Of a stretch of 64,000 nucleotides of DNA, positions 53,731 to 61,869 are shown piece after piece (the first letter of the stretch is position 1; each line of letters opens with the position of its first letter). The stretch comes from an uncultured Parabacteroides sp. (lineage in GTDB: Bacteria; Bacteroidota; Bacteroidia; Bacteroidales; Tannerellaceae). The notes under the pieces were generated by a model. The model was not told the origin of the DNA. It saw only the letters and a program-made list of their open reading frames with translations, and did no database searches. Location: assembly GCA_934725305.1 (NCBI GenBank), contig CAKVBA010000001.1:87601-151600 (forward strand), in the 5' to 3' direction. The position numbers were made by a program, and so were the translations under genes.

Positions 53731-54963
53731 ATGAACTATCAACTAACGGCTCCGGAAGGGAAATACCGGACTATTGTAGATCTTCCTGCTTCAAAAAGCA
53801 TCAGCAACAGAGCTTTGATACTAAATGCTTTAAGTTATAGCCCGTATGAGGTGAGCAACCTGTCGGACTGTGACGACACGGCTCTGATGGTGAAGGCGCT
53901 AAACTCCGACGGACGAGACTTTAATGTGGGTGCTGCCGGAACTACCATGCGCTTTATGACGGCTTTCCTCTCAAAGATTGTGGGAGAATGGACCATCACC
54001 GGAACCGAACGGATGAAAAACCGCCCTATCAAAGTGCTGGTGGATGCCCTGAACAGCCTGGGTGCACGTATCGAATATATGGAGAAAGAGGGCTATCCGC
54101 CTCTGCGTATCTTCGGCAGTGCGCTGCAAGGTGGCGAAGTGGCACTGCCGGGAAATGTCAGTTCGCAATATATCTCGGCCATCCTGATGGTGGCTCCGCT
54201 TATGGAAAAGGGAGTGACACTGCGTCTGGAGGGCGATGTCGTCTCCAAACCCTATATCAACATCACGCTGCAACTGATGAAACAGTTTGGCGTGGAGACC
54301 GTCTGGAATGGCAATGTCATCCGTGTGCGGCCTCAGGAATATCGCCCCATCCGCTTCACCGTGGAGTCGGACTGGAGCGCAGCCTCCTACTGGTATGAGA
54401 TGATGGCACTGTCGCCCCTTGGCGAGATAGAACTGCTGGGACTCTTCAAAAACAGTCTGCAAGGCGATGCAGCCGGAGCCAAGCTGTTTGAACAGCTGGG
54501 CGTGGGCACTCGGTTTACCAACCGTGGCGTACAGCTCTATCGCAATGGCAACCGCTGCCGCAAGCTCACCTATAACTTCGTGAACGAGCCGGATCTGGCA
54601 CAGACCTTTGTCGTGACCTGCGCCTTGATGGAGATCCCATTCCGCTTTACCGGACTGCAATCGCTGAAGATCAAAGAGACCGACCGCATCGAAGCCCTGA
54701 AACAGGAGCTGCGCAAACTGGGCTACCTGATCCAAGAGAGCCACGACAGCATCCTGGAATGGAACGGCGAACGGTGCGAACCCGCGGCTCATCCGCTTAT
54801 CGACACCTATGAAGACCATCGCATGGCACTGGCCTTTGCGCCGGCCGCACTGGTGCGGAAAGAGGGAATAGGCATCGCCCATCCAACGGTGGTGAGCAAG
54901 AGCTATCCCGCCTATTGGAAACATCTGATGGCTGCCGGATGGCACGTGAAAGAGGAACTATAA
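53731..54963 (+). CDS. aroA: 3-phosphoshikimate 1-carboxyvinyltransferase
   Basis: 410 residues from the ATG at 53731 (a GTG codon precedes it). EPSP synthase: LPASKSISNRALILNAL at the N-terminus, GAAGTTMRFMTAFLS, the STEP-type PLRIFGSALQGGEVALPGNVSSQYISAILM, VESDWSAASYWYEMMAL, and LKIKETDRIEALKQELRKLG and EDHRMALAFAP near the end. It makes EPSP from shikimate-3-phosphate and PEP in the aromatic amino acid pathway. The DWSAA stretch and lack of the LFLGNAGTA motif point to class II-like variants seen in Bacteroidetes. 43 bp before the next gene. Confidence 0.94.
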   Translation: MNYQLTAPEGKYRTIVDLPASKSISNRALILNALSYSPYEVSNLSDCDDTALMVKALNSDGRDFNVGAAGTTMRFMTAFLSKIVGEWTITGTERMKNRPIKVLVDALNSLGARIEYMEKEGYPPLRIFGSALQGGEVALPGNVSSQYISAILMVAPLMEKGVTLRLEGDVVSKPYINITLQLMKQFGVETVWNGNVIRVRPQEYRPIRFTVESDWSAASYWYEMMALSPLGEIELLGLFKNSLQGDAAGAKLFEQLGVGTRFTNRGVQLYRNGNRCRKLTYNFVNEPDLAQTFVVTCALMEIPFRFTGLQSLKIKETDRIEALKQELRKLGYLIQESHDSILEWNGERCEPAAHPLIDTYEDHRMALAFAPAALVRKEGIGIAHPTVVSKSYPAYWKHLMAAGWHVKEEL

Positions 54964-55006
54964 AATATAAAACAGACAAAAAACTAAATAGAGAGAAAGG
55001 AGAGAT

Positions 55007-55432
55007 ATGTGGTATATCATTCTTAGCCTGATCGCTTTAGGAGTAATCGCCGCCATTGCCGGCCATTACCGCAACAAAAGATTACAGCAGATGCTGGAAC
55101 GGGGCGAGATTACAGAACTGCCCGAACCCAAAGAGGTGGAAGAGGAAGAATGCTGTGGACAGCACGAGACCTGTGAACGCGACAGCCTGCTTGCCGCCGT
55201 GAGCAAACAGGTGGACTATTACGACGACGAAGAGCTGGACCGCTTTCGGGGCGTAGAGGCGGATGCCTATGACGACAACGCCGTGGAGGAGTTTCGCGAG
55301 ATACTCTACACGCTGAAAGAGATTGAGGTGGCCGGCTGGATACGCAGCCTGCAGCTCCGCTCGATCAACCTGCCGGATGCCCTCAAAGACGAGGCCTTTC
55401 TGATTGTCGGCGAACGCCGCACACATCCCTAA
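55007..55432 (+). CDS. small membrane-anchored protein with a Cys/His cluster
   Basis: 141 residues: one N-terminal membrane helix (3-20), an acidic stretch with ECCGQHETC at about residues 47-55, then a helical C-terminal domain rich in acidic residues (YYDDEELDRFRGVEADAYDDNAVEEFREILYTLKEIEVAGWIRSLQ). I recognise it only as a Bacteroidales hypothetical. The closely spaced Cys and His residues could bind a metal. It lies between aroA and the zinc-type permease gene, 32 bp before the latter. Confidence 0.75.
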   Translation: MWYIILSLIALGVIAAIAGHYRNKRLQQMLERGEITELPEPKEVEEEECCGQHETCERDSLLAAVSKQVDYYDDEELDRFRGVEADAYDDNAVEEFREILYTLKEIEVAGWIRSLQLRSINLPDALKDEAFLIVGERRTHP

Positions 55433-55464
55433 TCAATCGCTCAACGCCTATCAAAAATATATCG

Positions 55465-56271
55465 ATGACTGATCTGTTGCAATATGCTTTTTTTCAACAT
55501 GCCCTGATGGGCAGCCTGCTGACCGCTGTGGCCTGTGGCATGGTGGGCAGCTACATCGTGGTGCGCCGGCTGGTCTTTATCAGTGGCGGCATCACTCACG
55601 CCTCATTTGGCGGACTGGGATTGGGCTTTTTCATGGGAACCAATCCGGTGTGGACAGCACTGCTCTTTGCCGTGCTCTCGGCCTTTGGCGTGGAGTGGGT
55701 AAGTCGCACACAGGATGTGAGGGAAGATTCGGCCATTGCCGCCGTGTGGTCGCTGGGCATGGCGCTCGGCGTTATCTTCATCTTTATGACGCCCGGCTAC
55801 ACGCCGAGCCTGACAGCCTATCTGTTTGGCAACATCCTCACCATCACGCAGAGCGACATCATGTGGATTGCCCTGCTGACAGGAGCACTGCTGCTCTTTT
55901 TTGCCCTCGCAATGAAGAGCATCCTCTATGTGGCCTTCGACCGCGACTTTGCCCGCACGCAAGGGCTGCCGGTGGCCTGGATTGAATATACAATGATGTT
56001 TTTCATCGCCGTCACCATCGTCTTATCAATCCGTTTGGTGGGCATCATGCTCTTGATGAGCCTGCTGACGCTGCCCCAGATGACCGCCAACCTGTTCACC
56101 TGCGACTTTCGCAAGATGGTGGTGGGCAGCATCCTGATCGGCTTTGCCGGATGTGTGGCCGGACTGATACTCTCTTACTACCTCGATGTGCCTTCGGGTG
56201 CCTTTATCATACTGGTGCTCGTGATGCTATTTTTAGGGGTAAAAACAATAAAACGGCTCTTTATACGTTAA
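55465..56271 (+). CDS. znuB: zinc-type metal ABC transporter permease
   Basis: 268 residues with about eight membrane helices; the family hallmark RRLVFISGGITHASFGGLGLGFFMG near residues 32-56 and the FFIAVTIVLSIRLVGIMLLMSLLTLPQMTANLF helix pair fit the ZnuB/TroC/MntB permeases. It imports zinc or manganese. No substrate-binding or ATPase gene is adjacent; znuA and znuC are at 33544-35176. Pairing is inferred. 33 bp before porW. Confidence 0.87.
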   Translation: MTDLLQYAFFQHALMGSLLTAVACGMVGSYIVVRRLVFISGGITHASFGGLGLGFFMGTNPVWTALLFAVLSAFGVEWVSRTQDVREDSAIAAVWSLGMALGVIFIFMTPGYTPSLTAYLFGNILTITQSDIMWIALLTGALLLFFALAMKSILYVAFDRDFARTQGLPVAWIEYTMMFFIAVTIVLSIRLVGIMLLMSLLTLPQMTANLFTCDFRKMVVGSILIGFAGCVAGLILSYYLDVPSGAFIILVLVMLFLGVKTIKRLFIR

Positions 56272-56304
56272 CACCCGTAAGGGATAAAAGCGACTATAAC
56301 ACGC

Positions 56305-59300
56305 ATGAAGAAAGGATTCTACTACATACTTCTGTCACTGACAGCCTTGGTACTCTGGTCGTGCAGCACGAAGAAGAACACAAAGGCCAGCCGCTTCTAT
56401 CACGCCTTCAACACGCAATATAATATCTACTTCAACGGCAAGACATCGTTTGACGAGGCCCTGAAGTCGCTCAACAACGGATATAAAGAGAACTATTCCG
56501 ACCGTATATGGATGTATCCCATCAGTGCGCAGCCCAAAGAGAAGCAGACGCCGGGCGGACCGTTTGACCGGGCCATCGAGAAGAGCAACAAGGCCATCAA
56601 GCTCCACTCCATCAAAGCCAAACCACCCAAAAAGCCGGGATGGAAAAACAACCCCAAGCAACGGGCTTGGCAGGAACAGGAGGAATACAACCCGTTCCTG
56701 AAGAAATGCTGGCTGCTGATGGGACAGGCTCAGTTCTACAACGCCGACTTCTTGCAGGCGGCGGCAACCTTTGCCTACATCGTGCGCCACTATCACCACG
56801 ACGAAGAGGTGATGGCCGAAGCTCGCTTGTGGCAGGCTCGCTGCTATGCCGAGATGAACTGGCTCTTCGAGGCCGAAGACATCCTGAAGAAGATGAATAC
56901 CAACGGCATCCCGAAAAGGAGCCTCAACCAATATGCGGCGGTCTATGCCGACTATCTGATCAGAGAGCAACAGATAGAAGAGGCGGTGCCCTATCTGAAG
57001 ACGGCAATCAAGGCGGAAAAGAGCCGACGCCAACGGGCCCGCATGAAGTATCTGCTGGGACAGATCTACACCGAGCTGGAGCTGAATGGCATGGCGTATC
57101 AGGCCTATAAAGAGGTGATCCGTGCCAATCCGCCCTATGAACTGGAGTTTGCAGCCCGCATCCGACAGACCGAGGTGTTTAGCGGCGCAAACTATCAGAA
57201 GGTGGTGAAGATGCTGCAACGCATGGCCAAAAGCGAAAAGAACAAAGATTTTCTCGACCAGGTCTATTATGCCTTGGGCAACGTGTATCTGAACCGGGAA
57301 GACACGACTCGTGCCATCGAGAACTATCAGCTGGGCATCGAGAAAAGCACCCAAAACGGCATGGACAAGGCCATCTGTCAGATCAAGCTGGGTGATATCT
57401 TCTTCAAGCAACGCGACTATGTCCATGCGCAGCCCTGCTTCAGCGGTGCCTTGACGGGTATTCAGAAGGAGTATAAAGACTATCCGCGCGTCGCCAAACT
57501 GTCGGCCGTGCTCGACGAACTGGTGGTGCATGTAGAGGCGGTGCAGCTGCAAGACAGCCTGCAAACGCTGGCCAAGATGCCCGAAGCGGAACGTATGGCA
57601 GTGATCGACAAGGTGATTGCCGACCTGATAAAGAAGGAGAAAGAGGAGAAAGAACAGGCCGAGAAAGAGGCTTATCTGGCCGATCAGGAGTCGAAGGGAA
57701 ACAATATCAACCGTCCGGGCACCGAGACCAATGCCTTCGTCTTGCCCACGGCGGGCGGCTCTTCGTTCTACTTCTATAACCCGCAGACCGTGGCTCAGGG
57801 CAAGACGCAGTTCCAGCGCAAATGGGGCCGTCGTCCGCTGGAGGACAACTGGCGACGACGCAAGAAGGAGCTTTCTACCTTTATGGAAAACGACGGGCAG
57901 GCGGGCGAAGAGAACAACCAACCGCTCAATGGCGAAGCAAATGCAGAAACAGACAATCCGCAAGACGATGGACTGAACCCGGTGGGCGTGGACGATCCGC
58001 ACAAGCCGGAATATTATCTGCAACAGCTGCCCTTTACCCAAGAGGATATCGAGGCGTCAAACATCATCATCATCGATGGTCTCTATCACATGGCGATGAT
58101 CTATAAGGATAAGCTGGAAGACCTGCCGCTGGCGGTGGAGGCTTTTGAGAATCTGGAAAGACGCTTCCCCGACAACGAGCATCTGCTGGAGAGCTATTAT
58201 CAGGTCTATCTGATGGCGCTGCGCATGAACGACCAGGCATTGGCGGCAGCCTACAAGACGAAGCTCTCTGCCAAGTTCCCCGACAGCGACTATGCCGTGG
58301 CCATTGCCGACCCGAACTATGAGCAAAATATCCGCATGATGGATGCCGTGCAAGACTCCATCTATGAGAAGACCTACGACTCGTATCTGGCGGGCGACAC
58401 CGGCGTGGTGCGCCGCAACTATTTGCAGGTAAACGAGAAGTATCCGCTGGCGAAGCTGATGCCTAAGTTTATGTTCCTGGATGCGCTGACTTATGTGCAG
58501 GCCGGCGATGCCGAGGGATTCAAGACAGCCCTGAAGGCGCTGCTGGAGAAATATCCCAATGCCGACGTGAGCGAGCTGGCAGGCGAAATGCTGAAGGGTG
58601 TTTTGCGCGGACGTTCACTGGTGCAAGGTGGCGTGAAGGGCATGAGCTGGAATCTGCGCTTTGGTGTGGGCGAAGATGGTTCGCTCTCGGCTGCCGACTC
58701 GGCCCGTGTCTTCACGGCTGAGACTCAAACGCCCTATCGCATGCTGCTGATCTATCCGACCGGACGCATCGACAAGAATCAGCTGCTGTTTGCGGTGGCG
58801 GCCTACAACTTTGCCAACTTCATGGTGAAGGAGTTTGACCTGAATCTGCAGGAAACCGGCCCGATCAGTATGCTCGAGATCAGTGGTTTTGTCAACTTCG
58901 ATGAGATACTCCACTATTATAAGATGATCTACGACAAAGAGGGCTATGCGGCGGCTTTGGGCAAAGAGATGGCAGCTCTGCCTATCTCGGACGACAACTA
59001 TGAGACGCTGATGCACGGCAAGACGCTGGACGAATATGTCTCCTTCTTCGAGGAGAATCTGGGCGAAAAGGCGCCCGAACTGATTGCCCGCTGGAAGGCT
59101 CGTATGGAGGCCGATGAGCCGGAAGAAGAGGCACCGGCGAAAAAGGAACAGCCAACCGAAGAGGCCGCTCCAACAATAGTGCCGACAGTGCAGCCAACCG
59201 ACACAACAAAGATTGAACCTATCCGTATGCCGGATCCGATTAAGCCGGTAGACGACACCACAGCTATACGCAAAGAGCTGGTGATTCCGTCTGAACTGAT

Positions 59301-59799
59301 CGAGGGCATTCGACAAGACAGTGTTCCGGAGGTGCAACAGCCAACCGAAGATCAGGGTCTCTCGCTGAAGGAGATCGAGAAGATCCGCAAGCAGCGGGAA
59401 GCAGAAGAGAAGGCACGCCAAGAGGAGGCTCGCAAGGCCTTTGAAGAGCAGCAAAAGGCCGACAAGGCTATGCAGGAGCAGAAGGCCAAGGAGCAAGAGG
59501 AGCTGCGCAAGAAACAGGCCGAAGAGGAAAAGGCGCTGATGAAGGCCAAGGAGAATCGCGAGAAACAGCTGGAAAAGGAACGCAAAGAGAAGATCAAACA
59601 GGCTGAGGCAGACCGAAAGGCCAAGATGAAGGCTCGTGAACAGCTGCGCAAAGAGAAGGAACGTGCCTATAAGGAGCGTTATAAACAAAAACAGAAAGAG
59701 CGCAAAGAAAAGGAGCGTGCCTATAAAGCCAAACTCAAAGCCAAAGAGAAGGCCCGACAAGAGGCCCTCAGAGCCAAAGAGAAGGCAAGAAAAGGGTGA
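56305..59799 (+). CDS. porW: type IX secretion TPR lipoprotein PorW/SprE
   Basis: 1164 residues. Lipoprotein signal with Cys20 (VLWSC-S). The N-terminus matches PorW/SprE: SRFYHAFNTQYNIYFNGKTSFDEALKSLNNGYKENYSDRIWMYPIS. TPR-type helical repeats follow (about 130-420 and 600-720), e.g. WLLMGQAQFYNADFLQAAATFAYIVRHY. In P. gingivalis PorW is needed to link the secretion motor and the translocon. The last 145 residues are a Lys/Glu/Arg-rich coiled coil (KEQEELRKKQAEEEKAL and similar). It sits 33 bp after znuB, far from porPKLMN. Confidence 0.9.
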   Translation: MKKGFYYILLSLTALVLWSCSTKKNTKASRFYHAFNTQYNIYFNGKTSFDEALKSLNNGYKENYSDRIWMYPISAQPKEKQTPGGPFDRAIEKSNKAIKLHSIKAKPPKKPGWKNNPKQRAWQEQEEYNPFLKKCWLLMGQAQFYNADFLQAAATFAYIVRHYHHDEEVMAEARLWQARCYAEMNWLFEAEDILKKMNTNGIPKRSLNQYAAVYADYLIREQQIEEAVPYLKTAIKAEKSRRQRARMKYLLGQIYTELELNGMAYQAYKEVIRANPPYELEFAARIRQTEVFSGANYQKVVKMLQRMAKSEKNKDFLDQVYYALGNVYLNREDTTRAIENYQLGIEKSTQNGMDKAICQIKLGDIFFKQRDYVHAQPCFSGALTGIQKEYKDYPRVAKLSAVLDELVVHVEAVQLQDSLQTLAKMPEAERMAVIDKVIADLIKKEKEEKEQAEKEAYLADQESKGNNINRPGTETNAFVLPTAGGSSFYFYNPQTVAQGKTQFQRKWGRRPLEDNWRRRKKELSTFMENDGQAGEENNQPLNGEANAETDNPQDDGLNPVGVDDPHKPEYYLQQLPFTQEDIEASNIIIIDGLYHMAMIYKDKLEDLPLAVEAFENLERRFPDNEHLLESYYQVYLMALRMNDQALAAAYKTKLSAKFPDSDYAVAIADPNYEQNIRMMDAVQDSIYEKTYDSYLAGDTGVVRRNYLQVNEKYPLAKLMPKFMFLDALTYVQAGDAEGFKTALKALLEKYPNADVSELAGEMLKGVLRGRSLVQGGVKGMSWNLRFGVGEDGSLSAADSARVFTAETQTPYRMLLIYPTGRIDKNQLLFAVAAYNFANFMVKEFDLNLQETGPISMLEISGFVNFDEILHYYKMIYDKEGYAAALGKEMAALPISDDNYETLMHGKTLDEYVSFFEENLGEKAPELIARWKARMEADEPEEEAPAKKEQPTEEAAPTIVPTVQPTDTTKIEPIRMPDPIKPVDDTTAIRKELVIPSELIEGIRQDSVPEVQQPTEDQGLSLKEIEKIRKQREAEEKARQEEARKAFEEQQKADKAMQEQKAKEQEELRKKQAEEEKALMKAKENREKQLEKERKEKIKQAEADRKAKMKAREQLRKEKERAYKERYKQKQKERKEKERAYKAKLKAKEKARQEALRAKEKARKG

Positions 59800-59844
59800 A
59801 TAGGACTCGGTGAGGCCCACTGTGAGTGGCTCATAATTACATCA

Positions 59845-60054
59845 TACCCAGGGAGTTGCCCTGGGATGTGAAGAGATTGCCCCTTCGGGGCGCAGAGCTA
59901 ATAACAATAACGACAAGGAGGAACAATGAAGCAAGGTTGAGAAACCAACAATGTTGCAACGCGAGCATTCCACCCAATGGTTTGGATGAATGTTTGCGCC
60001 AACGACGGGCTGAAAGCCCAATGGTTTCCTTAGCCCAGGGCAACGCCCTGGGTA
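59845..60054. repeat. hairpin-bounded dispersed repeat between porW and blaI
   Basis: Ends are CCCAGGG-AGTTG-CCCTGGG (59847-59865) and CCCAGGG-CAACG-CCCTGGG (60034-60052), each a hairpin and also inverted repeats of one another. Inside are GCCCC-TTC-GGGGC (59879-59891) and GGGCT-GAA-AGCCC (60007-60019). Repeats with TTGCCCTGGG and GGGCTGAAAGCCC are common in Bacteroidetes and other phyla in my memory. The ORF at 59826-60062 is a by-product. It fills most of the 59800-60139 gap. Confidence 0.8.
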
Positions 60055-60092
60055 CTTATTAACACCAATTAACCGTGTTACCTATACAGTAT

Positions 60093-60126
60093 TACGAAAC
60101 TTTCGTATATTTGCGAAACATTCGTA
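60093..60126. promoter_or_regulatory. predicted BlaI operator pair around the blaI promoter
   Basis: Two related dyads: TACGAAA-C-TTTCGTA (60093-60107, perfect) and TGCGAAACATTCGTA (60112-60126, imperfect). They flank and overlap the -7 box TATATTTG (60106-60113), as expected for self-repression by the BlaI product of the next gene. Confidence 0.65.
60106..60113 (+). promoter_or_regulatory. -7 promoter box for blaI-blaR1
   Basis: TATATTTG, 26 bp before the blaI ATG at 60140. Confidence 0.65.
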
Positions 60127-60139
60127 ACAATAATAGAGT

Positions 60140-60502
60140 ATGGAAAAGTTAACAATACAAGAAGAAGAAGCCATGCGCCTGATATGGCAAACCGGCCCCT
60201 GTTTCGTCAAAGACATATTAGCAAAGTATGCCGATCCGAAGCCACCTTATACCACCTTGGCCTCGATCGTCAAGAATCTGGAACGAAAACAATATGTCTC
60301 AGCCAAACGGTATGGCAACACCTATGAATATACTCCGCTCATCGAGGAGAGTGACTATAAACGCTCCTTTATGAGTCGGGTTGTCAACAACTATTTTGCC
60401 AACTCCTATAAAGAGATGGTCTCGTTTTTTGCCAAAGAGCAGAAGATATCTACCGACGATCTGAAAGAGATCATAGACTTGATTGAAAAAGATTCACAGT
60501 AA
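60140..60502 (+). CDS. BlaI/MecI/CopY family transcriptional repressor
   Basis: 120 residues. Winged-helix N-terminal domain: LTIQEEEAMRLIWQTGPCFVKDILAKYADPKPPYTTLASIVKNLERKQYVSAKRYGNTYEYTPLI; the rest is a short dimerisation helix region (YKRSFMSRVVNNYFANSYKEMVSFFAKEQKI). BlaI-type repressors bind palindromes and are cleaved after BlaR1 signalling. Paired dyads flank its promoter. blaR1-tonB follows after 15 bp. The regulated targets in this phylum are not known; a beta-lactamase homologue is 18 kb away. Confidence 0.9.
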   Translation: MEKLTIQEEEAMRLIWQTGPCFVKDILAKYADPKPPYTTLASIVKNLERKQYVSAKRYGNTYEYTPLIEESDYKRSFMSRVVNNYFANSYKEMVSFFAKEQKISTDDLKEIIDLIEKDSQ

Positions 60503-60517
60503 AAAAACAACCTCGCC

Positions 60518-61795
60518 ATGACAACAGAACTCATCTACTTTCTCAAGGTAAATGGAGCATTTGTGCTCTTTTATGCCTTCTATCGGCTGTTCTTCGATAA
60601 GGACACCTTCTTTCAGCTACGCCGTGCCCTTCTGTTGGCCTTTGCCGGGCTGGCTTTTCTCTATCCACTGCTAACGATACAAAGCTGGATCAGAGTGCAA
60701 CAGCCGATTGTTGACCTGGTTGATAGCTATGCGATGATGCCATTGCCTGCCATCCATGTGCAGCAGAATGGAGCATCTGCGGACTGGACCGGCTGGCTCT
60801 TGCATGCAGGCTTATATCTATATATAGGCGGTCTGCTCGCTCTGAGCCTCCGCTTCTTGACACAGCTATTCAGCATCTTACGCTTGGCGCACCGCTGTCC
60901 ACGCACCCAAATCAACGGAACATGGGTCTATCAGCTGCCTCATCCTTGCGGTCCATTCTCTTTCTTCCGGATGATCTTTCTTCATCTTGACAAACAGACG
61001 AAAGAGGAGATTCATGAGATTATAACCCACGAAAAGACGCACGCCAATCAGTGGCATTCTATCGATGTGATAGGATATGAACTGCTCACGATACTTTGTT
61101 GGATCAATCCCTTTGTCTGGCTACTGAGACGCGAAGTGCGCTATAACTTGGAATACCTGGCCGACCGGCATGTGATTCGATCGGGCCACGACAGCAAAAG
61201 CTATCAATATCATCTATTGGGACTTACTTATCATCAGGCTGCAGCAACTTTATATAATAACTTTAATGTTTTACCGCTTAAAAACAGAATTCGTATGATG
61301 AATCAAGAACGAACCCGCACTGTCGGGATAATCAAGTATGTGATGTTTCTACCGATTATTGCCATCATGATATTACTGAGCAATATAGAAACATTTGCCC
61401 GCACCTCTGCCCAGCAGATCTCTTCACAAACAGACGAACCGGTTATCACTCAGCAGGACAAGCCGGAGAAGATCTATGAGGCAGTTGAAGTATTGCCTCA
61501 ATTCCCCGGAGGAATGAAAGAGTTCATGTCCTTTATCGGAGAAAACATCCAGTATCCACAGGATGCACAGAAGGCTGGCATAGAGGGACGTGTTGTCTGC
61601 CAGTTTGTGGTGGAAAAAGATGGATCGATCAACGAGGTAAAGGTGGTCAGAAGCATCCATCCTGCATTGGATCAAGAGGCAGTACGCGTCATCCAAAGCA
61701 TGCCGAAGTGGACACCGGGCACCGTAAAGAATGAACCTGTACGGTGTATGTTTTCCGTTCCGATCGCCTTCTCTCTGAAAGGAAAGAATAAATAA
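60518..61795 (+). CDS. BlaR1-type M56 metallopeptidase with C-terminal TonB domain
   Basis: 425 residues. About three to four membrane helices, and the zinc protease motif HEKTH (about 171-175) in EEIHEIITHEKTHANQWHSIDVIGYEL. Instead of the penicillin-binding sensor domain of BlaR1, the C-terminal region (about 325-425) is a TonB-type domain: VEVLPQFPGGMKEFMSFIGENIQYPQDAQKAGIEGRVVCQFVVEKDGSINEVKVVRSIHPALDQEAVRVI. Common in Bacteroidetes; it may sense an envelope signal and cleave BlaI. It is 15 bp downstream of blaI. Confidence 0.9.
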   Translation: MTTELIYFLKVNGAFVLFYAFYRLFFDKDTFFQLRRALLLAFAGLAFLYPLLTIQSWIRVQQPIVDLVDSYAMMPLPAIHVQQNGASADWTGWLLHAGLYLYIGGLLALSLRFLTQLFSILRLAHRCPRTQINGTWVYQLPHPCGPFSFFRMIFLHLDKQTKEEIHEIITHEKTHANQWHSIDVIGYELLTILCWINPFVWLLRREVRYNLEYLADRHVIRSGHDSKSYQYHLLGLTYHQAAATLYNNFNVLPLKNRIRMMNQERTRTVGIIKYVMFLPIIAIMILLSNIETFARTSAQQISSQTDEPVITQQDKPEKIYEAVEVLPQFPGGMKEFMSFIGENIQYPQDAQKAGIEGRVVCQFVVEKDGSINEVKVVRSIHPALDQEAVRVIQSMPKWTPGTVKNEPVRCMFSVPIAFSLKGKNK

Positions 61796-61844
61796 CGATA
61801 AGAGGCAAACCTCTTCAATCGTTTGTCATATTCGGTGAAAACCC

Positions 61845-61852
61845 TACATTTG
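61845..61852 (+). promoter_or_regulatory. promoter for patatin gene (-33 TTTG and -7 box)
   Basis: TACATTTG at 61845-61852 with TTTG at 61822-61825, a 19 bp spacing that matches the Bacteroidetes promoter pattern. 17 bp before the ATG at 61870. Confidence 0.65.
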
Positions 61853-61869
61853 CCGAAAACAGCATTCGA

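Noticed and set aside
56335..58041. 568-codon minus-strand ORF opposite porW
   Set aside because: Antisense shadow; porW has a lipobox and TPR-type repeats, the shadow has none.
59826..60062. 78-residue plus-strand ORF between porW and blaI
   Set aside because: It is made by the hairpin-bounded repeat; such peptides appear wherever this repeat is found and have no gene features.
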